A stretch of DNA of 64,000 bases from assembly GCF_030269925.1 (NCBI RefSeq), contig NC_085111.1, positions 6,316,142 to 6,380,141 of the forward strand, written 5' to 3'. This DNA is from Bombyx mori (lineage: Eukaryota > Arthropoda > Insecta > Lepidoptera > Bombycidae). Position 1 is the first letter of the stretch; each line of letters starts with the position of its first letter. Below are positions 1 to 12,000 of this stretch, piece by piece. The notes under the pieces were generated by a model, which searched no databases, had not been told where the DNA came from, and saw nothing but the letters and a program-made list of their open reading frames with translations. Position numbers and translations under genes: made by a program.

Positions 1-629
1 TAAAACTTGTCCATCTGGATAAATCTGCTAAATGCAGAATAAATTTTAATTATACCAATAAAAAAACATTTACTCAAAAGAAGTCTGCAAACAGTACTTT
101 AAAATTAGAATTTCGTGTTTTACTATTTGAGTAGACTGGTCTGTTGTTAATGAATTACCAACATCTCTATGACATCACTATGACAGTTTGCAGCATGCAA
201 ATATTTTTGTTAAAATTTACTTGAACCTGACCTGAGTAATATCAAGCTAAGGAAACAAAAGTAAAACGTGGTTGCTCTAAACTGTTTCTCTGTTCCTTTC
301 TAATTGATATGAATGATAAATTTTTTAGATATATTTGTAGATGAAATGGGAATGATCTGTGATGGAAAATGGAAATCTTATTGAAACATGCTAAAATCAA
401 TCGACATTGATGTCGATGTTAGCAGTTTTCAAAGAATGTTAATGATTTTATGTACTGTATGTACTTTGAAAAGAATGATGTTCTGTGATGGTTAGAGTAA
501 GTGATTTCAAATATGTGTAATCTGTTTTGAAACAATTTTTCTTATAATATCTGGTGTTGGTTAGCAGTACCTTATTAGTGGTTTAGTAACATATTAATAC
601 ATATTTACATTTTAAACTTTGCATATTAT

Positions 630-705
630 GAGGAGGACCATTCATTGTGGCGTACTACAGGAGACGCCTACATCCAGCAGTGGAAAAATACAGCCTGATG
701 ATGAT
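630..705 (+). repeat. RTE-type LINE 3' tail remnant
   Basis: The short stretch GGAGACGCCTACATCCAGCA followed by a GCCTGATGATGAT tail matches the 3' end of the better preserved RTE-like fragment at about 17150-17405. It is only the last few tens of bases of such a LINE, with no usable coding sequence. The rest of 1-1040 shows no gene or repeat that I recognise. Confidence 0.5.
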
Positions 706-1040
706 ACTATTAAGAAAAAAATATTAATGTTGAAATTATTTTCTATCTTCTGTGGGGATGGATATCTGGGCGACTACAATTTTCTCAATAGTTTCGAATT
801 GATTGATGAGTTTGTCTTTTGTTTTTTAAGATAAAAAAATTAAGAGCGCGGAAACACATTACACTTAAAGCTATAATCATGAACTGAAAATATTACCAAT
901 ATTAGTGTTTTAATATCCACATGTTGAGGTCATATACAAAGTGGGATTAGAAAATCGGCATGTGCTTTAATTACCATACAAGATTGTTGAGCTCTGTGTA
1001 TTCCATTCCATTTGCCGTAATTCTTCACATATCAAACACT

Positions 1041-1295
1041 TTTTTTTTTTTTTTTTTATTGCTTGGATGGGTGGACGAGCTCACAGCCCACTTGATGTTA
1101 AGTGGTTACTGGAGCCCATAGACATCTACAACGTAAATGCGCCACCCACCTTGAGATATAAGTTGTAAGGTCTCAGTATAGTTACAACGGCTGCCCCACC
1201 CTTCAAACCGAAACGCATTACTGCTTCACGGCAGAAATAGGCAGGGCGGTGGTACCTACCCGCGCGGACTCACAACAGGTCCTACCACCAGTAAA
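1041..1295 (-). repeat. Bm1 SINE, 3' part
   Basis: On the minus strand this reads as the Bm1 body, from the GGTAGGACC-like block to the TTGCTTAAT-type tail. It ends in a poly(A) that appears as a T-run at 1041-1057. The tRNA-derived head is missing, so the copy is 5'-truncated. Confidence 0.85.
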
Positions 1296-1327
1296 AATAT
1301 CTAATAACTTCAATATTAACCCCAAAA

Positions 1328-1333
1328 TTTATT
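1328..1333 (-). terminator. putative poly(A) signal of RRP42 gene
   Basis: The plus-strand TTTATT reads AATAAA on the minus strand about 125 bp past the RRP42 stop codon. A second TTTATT lies at about 1344. Which is used cannot be decided from sequence. Confidence 0.35.
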
Positions 1334-1458
1334 GTGATATGATTTTATTTTTAATTTACTTTATAAGTTTCATATTATACTCGTAATTATAATTATATTA
1401 CTATGTATTTGATGTGGTTATAAATAAATAAAATTGGGAAAAAATGTTTTTTTAGTGT

Positions 1459-4400
1459 TTATTTAAGAAATCCATATGAATTTTTCATTGAGTTGACATT
1501 TTCTCGTCGTTCACGCAGTAAGGCTTGTCCTAATGAATCATCTAGTACCTTTGCAGCAATGCTGTAAATAATATAACATAATACTATAGCTATATTATTA
1601 TTATACTAAATATTTTATTGGTGTTTATTAAGGTTTAAGGATTTCCAAACTCTTTCATATAAACATTCGATTCATGAGCAACCTCTTTAGCAAACGTGTT
1701 TCTTCTGCCACAGTCGCTGTGAATGTTTTTGTTTAGAAATAGTATCTATAACTAGGAGCATTCTGAATAAAAAACGAGACAATAATGAAACCTTAAAAGA
1801 GTATAGTTACTAATCTCTTGCGACTAATAATTAGCTGTAGCATTATGTTCTGAGTTCACTCAATACGAGCCTATTAAAATAAAGGTTTTATTCGTAATAA
1901 ATAAAATAAAAATACTTATTGAAGGTTAAAAGCTAAGGGTTACAAGTGATCGAAGACTACAACGTTTTGATAAAAATAGATGATATTAATGGACATAATT
2001 CATAATGACCTATCGAAGCTTTGTAAGTCCGTTATAAGAAGACTTATGTCATTTATATACTATTTGTTATTGATATTGATATATTGTTTGATTTTCAGAA
2101 TTTACACACTTAAAAAATTCGCTTAATATGATTCAATTGATTATCGTAACCAGGGTTGCAATCATCGGAAAGTAAAATCCGAGGCAATCGGCAGACTAAA
2201 ATTAAAAACTATAAACTAAAAAAAAATAGAAAAAAAAATTATGTTACTTACATGCCCTGGTGAATTGCATTCTTTAATGTCTTTGGTGCTAAACTGCCTG
2301 GTCCGTTCATACTGATTGTACTACATTTAATGTCAACATCAGTTATGTTAGAAGCTCCTTTATCTGCACAGTAAGATTTGCTGTTTCCCGTAATTCCAAC
2401 TATCAATGATATTACACTGCAGCTTTCTTCTTCAGCTGAGGGATCTACCACGCATTTTTCTCCTATTTTACATAGCGTTACCTAAAATTAAAATTCGTAT
2501 TTTAGTACAAGCATCAATGCAGTGGCGTAGCGTGATTGTCTTCCGCCCGGGTCGAAGACAAATTTGCCGCCCTTTTATTTCGGTATTTCACTTTGATCAT
2601 CAACCACTACACGTAGGTACTTATTTGCACAAAAATTATAGTTTTAAAGCGTAACATACATTACGATACGTCAATGTGAAATGGATAACTGACAATCAAT
2701 CAATAAAACTTTCTTTGAATTGTCAAAGCATCACGTCCTTCCTTACTATTATAAAATTCGGGGAATCCCCGCAGGTCAGTATAGACGGTGTTGCCAGTTC
2801 AATCGGTCCAAATTAGTAGTTGCAATAAAAATATGAAATGGTTCAAATATTTTTATTATTTATTGAGAAATTTTGCCGCCCCCTAAAAAGTGCCGCTCGA
2901 GACGGGCGCCCCCCCCCCGCCTCCAACACACTGCATCAATGTTGAAATTGGAAAGATAAACATCAGGTTTTCAAGAAAAAAAGTGTATGTGACCATAGTA
3001 ATTTCTAGCTATTGCTTGAATGGTTCTGAACTCAGCCATTATACCAAAATATATTCCCAAAGCAATTATGAATTCTGATCTAAAGGGTATATTTAAAAAT
3101 ATCAGATAGTCATAGTGAAGCATAACATCATTAGTAATAATATATTATAAATGGTATATTTTTGACCCACATCTTTGTCTAAATGGGCCACAAAATAATA
3201 TTAACTTACCAACAAAGGTGCAGAACCAACATCTAGAAATTTGAAATCATAAGGATCATCTGAGAGTTGTAAATCAACATTTCCTCCATCCATCAACAAG
3301 GCTTTTACTAATGGTATCCTTGTGTTAAACAGAGCTGCTTTGGTTGCTAATGAAACTGCATCAAACAAATTACCCCCACATTCCAAGATCTGAAATAACA
3401 TTGCATATGCCATTATAGTACAGAATCCCTGGTACACTTTTCATCATTTATTACTAACAAGCTGATTTTTCGTGAGTACATAGGCGGCACTGAAAATTTC
3501 GGGAATTAACGAAGTGACACAACATTACTATTTAAAAATGTATTTATTGCTTTTCGAAGTATTCTCCGCGAAATTTGACACATTTTTCCATACGATGGAA
3601 CCAATCATTGAAGCAACCATTCCATTCGGAAGTTGGGGTCTCCAAAATAGCCGTTTTGTAGGCGTCCACACTGTCCACAGCTTCTTCAGGTGATGAAAAT
3701 CTCTGTCCACGCAATTTATTCTTTATTTTAGGGAAAGTATAGAAATCATTAGGGCTTAGGTCGGGGCTGTACGGCGGATGGTCTAATAATTCTATGTTTT
3801 CTTGCTCTAAAAACTCTTTTGTTCTGTGCGCGGTGTGAGAACTCGCATTGTCGTGATGGAGGATGATGCGGCGGCTGCAGTTCTCTTTACGGAGTTCAGA
3901 AACGACCTGTGGCAAACAAATGCTAGCATACCATTCTGCATTAACCGTTCTTTGTCCCTCAAGAGGAATAGTCGTAACATGGCCGGTTTTGGAGACAAAC
4001 GTGGCCACCATTTTTTTTGCAACACTCCGTGAACGAACAATTTTTGTTGGCTTTAACTCATTTTCGAAGACCCAAACTCGTGACTGGTTTCTTGTTTCGG
4101 GTTCGTACGCGTATATCCAGGATTCGTCACCTGATACAATGTTGTATACAGCATTTGAGGATCCTGCGTGTCTGAGAATCTTTCGAGAGTTCTGACGCAC
4201 CAAGTAACGCGAGCCGCTTTTTGCTCTTCACAGAGCGAATGCGGTATCCATCGGGAAAACAACTTTTTTACACCTAATTGTTCATGCAAGATTATTTGTA
4301 TTTGACTCATGCCAATATCTAAAGTTGCCTGAATTTCGCGGTATGTCACATGTCGATCTTCCTCAATCAGCTTACGCACAGCATCAACGTTTTCTTGGGT

Positions 4401-6938
4401 GACTGCAGTTTTTGGACGACCTTGACGGGGATCATCACTGAGCTTGACACGTCCACGTTGAAACTCAGCAAACCAGCGATAAATTGTGGTTTTGGATGGG
4501 GCTTCATCACCAAATGCAGAAATCATCCGGTCAACACACTGTTTTTGTGTTAAGCCACTTCGGAAGTCATAATAAATCATCGCTATTGAATTTTCTCGAG
4601 TCAATTCCATTTTCTCAACGACTAAACAAGTTTGACAAAACCTCGTGACAAGACCGAGAATCTTTTTTTAAATAAATAAATGGTATTCGATTTTTAAAAC
4701 CAAGGAGTTTTCAATTAAAAAGATTTTAATATGACAGGAACAGTGGAAATATTCCATTCCCGATACTTTTAGTGCAGCCCTCGTGGCTTCCTTTTGACTA
4801 GACGCCTAACTTTTTTCATTACAGTAACGTTGGTAAATGGTAGCTTACTAGATGGTAGAGGTAGCAAGAATAAAATATGTTAACAAAAAAAAATCAGATT
4901 GTTAGTAATAAATGATGAAAAGTGTATCAGGGATCCTGTATTATTGATCAGGGAATCAGATCATTTGAGATTTTTGACAAGATTTCAAGACACTGAAAAA
5001 ATTACTCTATATCAATCAGATTAATGATTTTTTATAAACAACAACTTAGGGGAGCATCTTGTGGTGTAAGGAATGATAGAGACTACAAGACTGCGCATGC
5101 AGAAGTTCGCTGTTACAATGTACTGACCTAAATGGTCCCATCAATGAGTGCCCAATAAGGGCCATGGTATGTGAGAAATGGCAACGTCTTGTGAAGCTTA
5201 CCACCACCCAAATTGATGACCATGACCACTATACCAAGATTGCAAGTGACTAAGAAGAAATATACAACAAACTTGAAAGCAAACATTGTGTAATTTTTTT
5301 TTTTTATTCTCTATATCTAATTGCTGGTAACTTAAGGGATTATTTCAGCGACACTAAGACTTGAAATAAATAAAAATAAAAATCAGATACCACAAATAAT
5401 TGTAAAATGAAGATTTTTAATTGCTATTCTTGATTACAGGTAGATAGCACTTCATATCTATTTCTGTCGTAAAGTAATCAGGGAGACTAGTAGGCTAAGC
5501 TCAGCTTTGCTTTTTTATAACATACCAATATATCAACATAAAGTTTCCAGCACTGTTTGCCTTCTACAATGCATAGTTGCTTCAAATCAAAGGCTTGTGA
5601 TGAGTGATATGCTCTTTGCATTGTGTTTGAAATGCTGCTAGCTAAATTTTCTCCACCACGCCCTTCGAATTCCGGTGTGGCATTTGCTGAGCTAGAAATA
5701 TGAATAAAATTTCATTATGTCACCCACATTTTACTTTCAAGAAATTATTTTTATGACTATAGCTACATAGCAATTTTGTTCCATTTCCTCATTTATTTAT
5801 TTCTCTTTATACCTTATCTTGCAGAGACTTATGACCATCATGTTAGGTACACTGTTTTTGTATCATTTAATTTTGATATTTCAAGGGAATGTATGGTCCC
5901 AAAGGAAAGCGGTGTTTACCAATTGCATTCAGTTTACTTGGCACAATTCAGATATTTTTATACTTTGTTTAGGTAATTAATATTGTTCTCCATTAATGAT
6001 GGGTTAGTCATTTGAGTCGTCTATTATCAAAGGCGGCAATCTGTACATTTGGACAAAAAAATTTTATTGATATGTCAATACAGATTGATTTGAATATAAT
6101 CGTCTCCTTCAAAGAATACGGTTCAAAACCTGCATTAAATAAAGGTTAATAGTTAACCTGTTATTTATCTAAGATGTCGTTCCGAAGAGTTTTGTGACTG
6201 CCAATGGAATACAAAGTCAATAATTCGTTTTTCTGATTTACCAATCATTGTCCAAAAGTCAGATTGCCGGCTTTGATAATAGTCGACTCATTTCATCCCT
6301 TAAGACTTTGGAAATAGTTTGTTTATCCCTGTATAATTTTATTGAAACTATGTAATCTAGGTCTTTATTTACCAATCAACAAAAAACTCAATTTTTCCCA
6401 TATCTGGTTTGTCTGGCTTTGGTGTATCTATTTCTGTTTTAATGCCAACTAAAATGTCTGTGTTTGCTAGACGAAGCCGCGCTGAGCCACTTGCGTGGCT
6501 CACTACATCTGTTTCTAGTTCCATGGGCCTATAGTCAATGTTTGATCGGCCATCGGAACGAAAGTCCTCCTGAAAACAGAATTCCAAACTGTAGTTAAAC
6601 GTATTAAAAATAATAATAATTTTTCACTAATAGTGTAATAGAGGATCGATTTTAAAAAAAGATATAAGTTCAATTATTGGACAAAAATAACCAAGGATTA
6701 CAAATGAGGCCCTCAGTTCCTACCAAACTTATTAGTCTTCCAGTTAATTTTTATTTCACGAATAAAAACATTTATAGTGAATACACTTATACTAGAAATC
6801 AGCAAATTGTCCAGTACTTTTGCAAGATTTTAGTATTAATATTCTTATAACCTAAAAATGTTAATCTCAAATTTGACTTACTTGTACACCGTGAACAATA
6901 AAAACTTTTTCTGTAGAACTTAATAACAGTCCTGCCAT
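1459..6938 (-). CDS. Rrp42: Exosome complex subunit RRP42 (EXOSC7)
   Basis: This is a six-exon minus-strand gene for a ring subunit of the RNA exosome, the 3'-5' RNA decay and processing complex of nucleus and cytoplasm. Coding exons are 6882-6938, 6373-6569, 5526-5691, 3210-3389, 2252-2481 and 1459-1561. They sum to 933 nt (310 residues), close to the family length of about 290. The protein begins MAGLLLSSTEKVFIVHGVQ. It carries family signatures: EDFRSDGR, ETDVVSHASGSARL, ANATPEFEGRGGENL, ECGGNLFDA, KAALFNTRIP and LSDDPYD. All junctions are GT-AG and the frame closes across every intron. The ATG at 6938 is the first Met of the small first exon and matches the family N-terminus. RRP42 is an RNase-PH-fold subunit usually thought catalytically inactive in animals. 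A frameshifted mariner sits in intron 3 and a hAT MITE in intron 4. Confidence 0.93.
2520..2933. mobile_element. Non-autonomous hAT-like MITE
   Basis: The element starts CAGTGGCGTAGCG, a typical hAT terminus, and ends CACACTG. It is flanked by the 8-bp direct repeat CATCAATG at 2512-2519 and 2934-2941, the duplication length expected of hAT. It holds no transposase and lies in intron 4 of RRP42. Internally it has a C-rich run near 2910-2920. Terminal similarity beyond CAGTG is weak. Confidence 0.72.
3415..3472. repeat. Left arm of an inverted repeat enclosing the mariner
   Basis: This stretch is the reverse complement of about 4875-4945. The shared core ACTTTTCATCATTTATTACT, continuing to TAACAA, is identical in both arms. 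The arm lies only about 25 bp upstream of the 3' splice site of RRP42 exon 4. Confidence 0.7.
3483..4781 (-). mobile_element. mariner transposon (DD34D), inactive
   Basis: Imperfect terminal inverted repeats are visible. GGCGGCACTGAAAATTTCGG starts at 3483, and the right end read in reverse gives GGGCTGCACTAAAAGTATCG (about 4755-4781). Between them lies one minus-strand transposase gene. Element length is about 1.3 kb, normal for mariner. TA is present at 3481-3482, but I do not see a clean TA on the right. The termini and protein look like a mariner of the cecropia type, which is an inference. Confidence 0.85.
3544..4610 (-). pseudogene. mariner transposase, frameshifted
   Basis: The N-terminal ORF runs 4610-4053 and starts MELTRENSIAMIYYDF. 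It carries the paired helix-turn-helix region, including SKTTIYRWFAEFQRG and GRPKTAVTQENVDAV. The C-terminal ORF runs 4203-3544 in another frame and carries the catalytic core: SGDESW, HHDNASSHT and YSPDLSPNDF. Thirty-four residues separate the last two aspartates, so this is a DD34D mariner transposase. The two ORFs overlap by about 150 nt, so one indel has split a gene of about 345 codons. All three catalytic acidic residues survive. It is antisense to nothing and sits within an RRP42 intron on the same strand. Confidence 0.92.
4875..4945. repeat. Right arm of the inverted repeat around the mariner
   Basis: This is the partner of 3415-3472. With the mariner removed, the two arms would lie about 110 bp apart and form a hairpin of about 230 bp. 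The mariner may therefore have landed inside an older MITE. Confidence 0.65.
4950..5520. other. Intron sequence, nothing recognised
   Basis: This part of RRP42 intron 3 is AT-rich with scattered homopolymers. I see no open frame, SINE or terminal repeat in it. Confidence 0.5.
6014..6289 (+). mobile_element. 276-bp MITE, copy 1
   Basis: Terminal inverted repeats of about 29 bp begin GAGTCGTCTATTATCAAAGG and end in the complementary CTTTGATAATAGTCGACTC. A near-identical copy in the opposite orientation lies at 38315-38590 and has the same length. The flanks show a short ATTT repeat at 6010-6013 and 6290-6293. There is no coding capacity. The superfamily is not recognised. It lies in RRP42 intron 2. 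Confidence 0.85.
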
Positions 6939-7620
6939 GTTTATTGTTTCTGTTTATTTACGAAAGTAACGAAAGTTTTATCATTTATGTTCACTAAAAA
7001 TTCGCCTAAGTTACCCGCTACTCCGCTACCCGCACCAGTTGACAGTTGATTGTAAATAAATAAGTATTTATGTTTTTCATGGACAGGCAAAGGAGGCTGA
7101 GTTTATACGTGTAATTTTTTTGTAAAAAGGCTGAAACAACGACTTGTATGAAAATGAAATTAATTTTGAAATAAAATTTCATGAAATGATAACTAATTGA
7201 GGTGACTTAAGACAACGCTTTAGGTGCTAAATGAGGTGATATGAAATAATCGCTCAGTAAAAAAAAGGAATTTCCAAAAGTTGACTGGACTTTTGTAAGA
7301 ACTCGAGAAACCACATCTAGCTATTTTGTTCCATTTACCCATTCATGAACATTTCTATACATATTTCTGTCCAACATAGTTCTGTCAAGGGGAGTAAATA
7401 AACAGATTTCTTATAATAGTGAAATTTAATTACTGCTTTTTTATGAAATAAAAATGTACCTACTAATTTAATATACGTACTAATATAATATATTACAACA
7501 ATAACATAGTAATATATAATACATAAATAAGTAATACATATCGTATATATAATGTGCAACGCTCAAAAAATAAAAAAAGACAACGCGCCAATGAAATAAT
7601 CAAATGAATTAACGCTAATG
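6939..7620. other. 5' flank of RRP42; no gene seen
   Basis: This is AT-rich sequence upstream of the RRP42 start. No TATA box in a convincing position and no repeat family is visible. It presumably holds the promoter of a housekeeping gene. Confidence 0.4.
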
Positions 7621-7625
7621 AAATC

Positions 7626-7966
7626 AATTTCTAATGAAATACGAACTCAACAAATGTTCACGATGGACTTCCACGGTGAAGGAATAACATCGTGTAATAA
7701 AAATAAAACCCGCTAAATTATAATTTGCGTAATTACTGGTGGTAGGACCTCTTGTGAGTCCGCGCGGGTAGGTACCACCACCGCCGTGAAACAGTAATGC
7801 GTTTCGGTTTGAAGGTTGGGGCAGCCCTTGTAACTATACTGAGACCTTATAACTGATATCTTAAGGTGGGTGGCGCATTTACGTCGTAGATGTCTATGGG
7901 CCCCAGTAACGCTTACCACCAGGTGGGCTATGAGCTCGTCCACCCATTAAGCAATAAGAAAAAGCA
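7626..7966 (+). repeat. Bm1 SINE, 5'-truncated
   Basis: The copy starts within the junction TTTCTAATGAAATACG, then shows CACGGTGAAGGAATAACATC, the GTAGGACCTCTTGTGAGTCC block and a terminal TAAGCAATAAGAAAAA. The tRNA head is missing. Confidence 0.88.
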
Positions 7967-8278
7967 CGCAGCATCGAAAATAATTTTGCAATATCCTCGG
8001 ACCATCTTTATCACGTTGACTGAATACTGGCCTTCATGGACTGCTGAGCTGTTGTACTGTTTTAGGAATTCCAGGCACCAGTAGCGTCAAACTCGTCGAA
8101 GGTAACGAAGAGTTCGACGTGCAACTTAACCAATAGATAATCTAGTGAGTTTCTATCAAACCTACAACCAAAATATTATGAAAACCTTTCGACATATTAT
8201 TATGATACTTTGATAAGCTTAAGTAGCGATGCAGTTGTTTTTAAATATTTTTATCAACATTCTATCTTGAAGTTGTAA

Positions 8279-8834
8279 CTTGAATCTTTTTCGATACTCT
8301 ACATGTTCATTATTTAATGTTACATTATAGAGAAGCGTCATTTTCTAGGAGTAGATCCAGTCAGGGAATCTTAATTCTCACGTCTACTAGTGGTAGTAGT
8401 ATCTACTGAAGATATGAATTAGAAATGTAGAAGATCAGGTCAAGAAATATACATCCTTAATTCTAAAGTTATAAGGGACAGTAGGTCGAGTAGATCCTGA
8501 GGCGGCAGTCGCATATTAGTGTGAAAACAATTTTCAACTGAATTTATTTTTAAATTGACAAAATCTTGAATCTTGTTCGGCACTCTACAGATTCATTATT
8601 TAAAGTTACAATAAAGAGAAGCGTCATTTCCGGTCCAGTCAGGGAATCTTAATTTTCACGTCTACTAGTAGTAGTAGTATCTACTGAAGAATGACTTAGA
8701 AATGTAGAAGATCAGGTCAAGAAAATACATCCTTAATTCTAAAGCTATAAAGGACAGTAGGTCGAGTAGATCCTGAGGCGGTAGTCGCATTTAGTGTGAA
8801 AACAATTTTCAACTGAATTTATTTTTAAATTGAC
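8279..8834. repeat. Tandem duplication, about 286-bp period, two copies
   Basis: Two adjacent diverged copies (about 8279-8564 and 8565-8834) share CTTGAATCTT, GAGAAGCGTCATTT, CCAGTCAGGGAATCTTAATT, CAGTAGGTCGAGTAGATCCT and TTTTCAACTGAATTTATTTT. They end about 200 bp before the start codon of the first SLC5 gene, so they lie in its promoter or 5' UTR. The copies differ by several substitutions and small indels. Confidence 0.9.
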
Positions 8835-9037
8835 CTTCTAACAGGTTGTTGTTTATTCAGATCCCGATTCACTTCTAGCTGCTCGAGGGGGATCTCGCAA
8901 CATCCTCTTTAAAATTGCGATTTATCCTAATTGTTTCATTGAAGCCGATTCAATTTCTAACCGTGCACTGTCGCGTTGGGTGCTCACCGAGTACCGCCGA
9001 CTTTGGATATGATAGTGTAAAAAGTAATTTGGACAAA

Positions 9038-12000
9038 ATGAATGAAATCAATGGGAATGTGGAGGATATTGTAATTCAAATGCGAAGGTTCACATGGGTG
9101 GACTATGTAGTGTTTGTGTTCATGTTGGCCATAAGTGCGGTTGTCGGAGTATATTGGGGATTCATGAAGAAACAAACAACGCAGACTGATTATCTTCTGG
9201 GCGGGAGGAATATGAAAGTAGTACCGGTTTCCATGTCGCTCGTTGCAAGGTTCGATTCTGATTTAAAAACTTATCTTATCAACTTGTTCATCTAATTTAC
9301 CTTTCGAAAATTTTCAAGTGACAAATTTAGACTTCATAAAATCATAATGCATATAAAATAAAAAATAAAATATATTTTTTATTTTATATTATATGCATGT
9401 CTCATAAAAATGAGTCAAATCGAATTAAATTCAAAGCCTACAACTTTTTAAACGTAATGTGACATAAATATTAGTGTTAACTTTAATTCTCTTTTATCTT
9501 TAACTTGTTAAGTGATTGCAGAAGCCGGAAATCATAAAAAATGTGAAAGCCGCCGCCGCTCTTAAGACATAACGTTTGAATAGCATCGTAATAGTAATAC
9601 AAGTTAATAATAGAAATTAAGAGTTTAATCTGGGTGGGATTACACGCCCTATCAGTAGTAAAATTTAGGAGAACTTAGGAACACGGGTCAGGCACAAAGG
9701 ATCAGTCGTTACGATGGACAACTAAAGGGAATGTAGAAGTGGTAGTTAGTGGTTGCGAAGGTCCAGTACCCATATTCTTGCATCAATACCCGGATAGCCT
9801 ACTATCATTGTTGGATCCTCTGGCCAAAAATTTTGTGAATGGAGAAGTCGTATTAATGATACTGCCTGTAAGGTTTCATATGGGCATTGTTTTAATTCCA
9901 TATGCATGTTTGTATTAGGTCAGATAATTATTATAGTGACCGGTTACAATCAAGTACAATTTGAAGTCGTCATGGCCTAAAGGATAAGACGTCCGGTGCA
10001 TTCGTATCTAGCGATGCAACGGTGTTCGTATCCGGCAGGCGGGTACCAATTTTTCTAATGAAATGCGTACTTAACAAAATTTTCTCGATTGAGTTTCACG
10101 GTGAAGGAATAACATCGTGTAATAAAAATCAAACCCGCAAAATTATAATTTGCGTAATTACTGGTGGTAGGACCTCTTGTGATTCCGCACGGGTAGGTAC
10201 CGCCGCCCTGCCTATTTCTGCCGTGAGGCAGCAATGCGTTTCGGTTTGAAGGGTGGGGCAGCCGTTGTAACTATACTGAGACCTTAGAACTTATAGCTCA
10301 AGTTACGTTGTAGATCTCTATGGGCTCCAGTAACCACTTAACACCAGGTCTGCTGTGGGATCGTCCACCCATCTAAGCAATAAAAAAAAGTGGGTTCTAG
10401 ATTGAAGCACAAGAAGTTTAAAAAATGACACTAGTAGAGCTGTGTCAGCTCAGTCAAGAACACATTTTATTTGTAAATTATAAAATTAGGTAATGCTTTT
10501 TTTTGCACAGTTTTGTATCCGGCATAACCTTGCTTGGGTCCCCAACGGAAGTGTACATGTACGGAACTCAGTACGCATATATCATCGGTGCGATATTCCT
10601 TATGTCCGTGATAATGACACAAGTTTACCTACCTGTTTTTCATCAGCTCAAGCTCACATCTAATTATGAGGTAACTTTTTATAATGATTGTCATAAATTT
10701 TGTTCTAAGCAATTTGCGTATCGTCAGGAGCATAGCTATAAGACATAATAATATCATAAACGTGAATGCCGCTACCGTCTCAGAGAAATTTTCCTCCCGA
10801 ATGATTAAGGGTGCTTTTAGGTACCACTCGACGAGTGAATTGACCCATATCTTCTTAGTGGGTCAGGTTTCCGAACCGGCAGTAGATTCTGCGAAGCACT
10901 GCTCTTGCTAGGGCCCGTGAGCTCACCTACACGTCAAGGAGAAGCTGATATAGCCTCTCAAGGCTATCAGCATAGGTAGGAAAAGAAAAAGAGAATTGAT
11001 CTTGTAGTCTCATTTATTGTGTTGTACGACATTAAATCTTTCCAATCCCTTCCATATTCCACCCTTTAGACGGCAACTCATGGAAGCTTGACAACATAAC
11101 TACATAAGTATATGGTACGCAATCGCGCAGGAGCACAACAGGCGCTAAGTAAATCTAATGCTTAAAGTCTTATAGATTTTTTCATGTAGTAAAACAATAT
11201 ACCAACTTTCTATTAATTTATTTTTCAGTATCTTTCAATAAGATTCGATAACCGAGTTCGACTATTTGGATCGATCTTATTTGCTTTTACATTGGTAAGT
11301 CCATTTCCTTTAATAATCCAAAATTTTAGTATTTTCGTAACGATCATTATTTCTTTTTTATTGCCTTTTAGGCAGACGAGCATACGGCCCACCTGACGGT
11401 GAGTGGTTACCGTCGCCCATGGACGGCAGCAATGACGTACTCTCCGCAAGCCTCGTTTGAAGAAGGACATGTCATAACGCTCGGGAAACACCGTAAAGGG
11501 GAGCTTATTCCAAAGCCGGATGGTACGTGGCAAAAAAGATCTCTGGAAACGCATATATAATAATATATATTTTACCTTTTATGACTTTTTTGTTGATACC
11601 TCAATTTTGATTTAGATAGGATGGTTGCCCATTGTTATCTACGTGCCAGCATTAGCATTTAATCAAGGTAATTATTTTAACGAATTAATTCCCTTTGATC
11701 AGTATTTACAGTGTCTCAATTTGGATTTTATTGTCTTTGCAGTGACTGGAATCGGCATACATGTTATAACTCCGATAGTGTGCTTAGTTTGCATATTTTA
11801 CACGAGTGCTGTAAGTGACTTTTAAATATAAATAAATATTTACTAACAATCACGCCACGTTAACTGGTCCCGTGCTAAGTTCGTAAAGCACTTGTGTTAC
11901 AGGTACCAGATAACGGAAATAAATGTAAGATTTTTATTATACACATACATATATTTAATATACATCCATAACCCTGGAAAATACATTTATATTTGTCATA

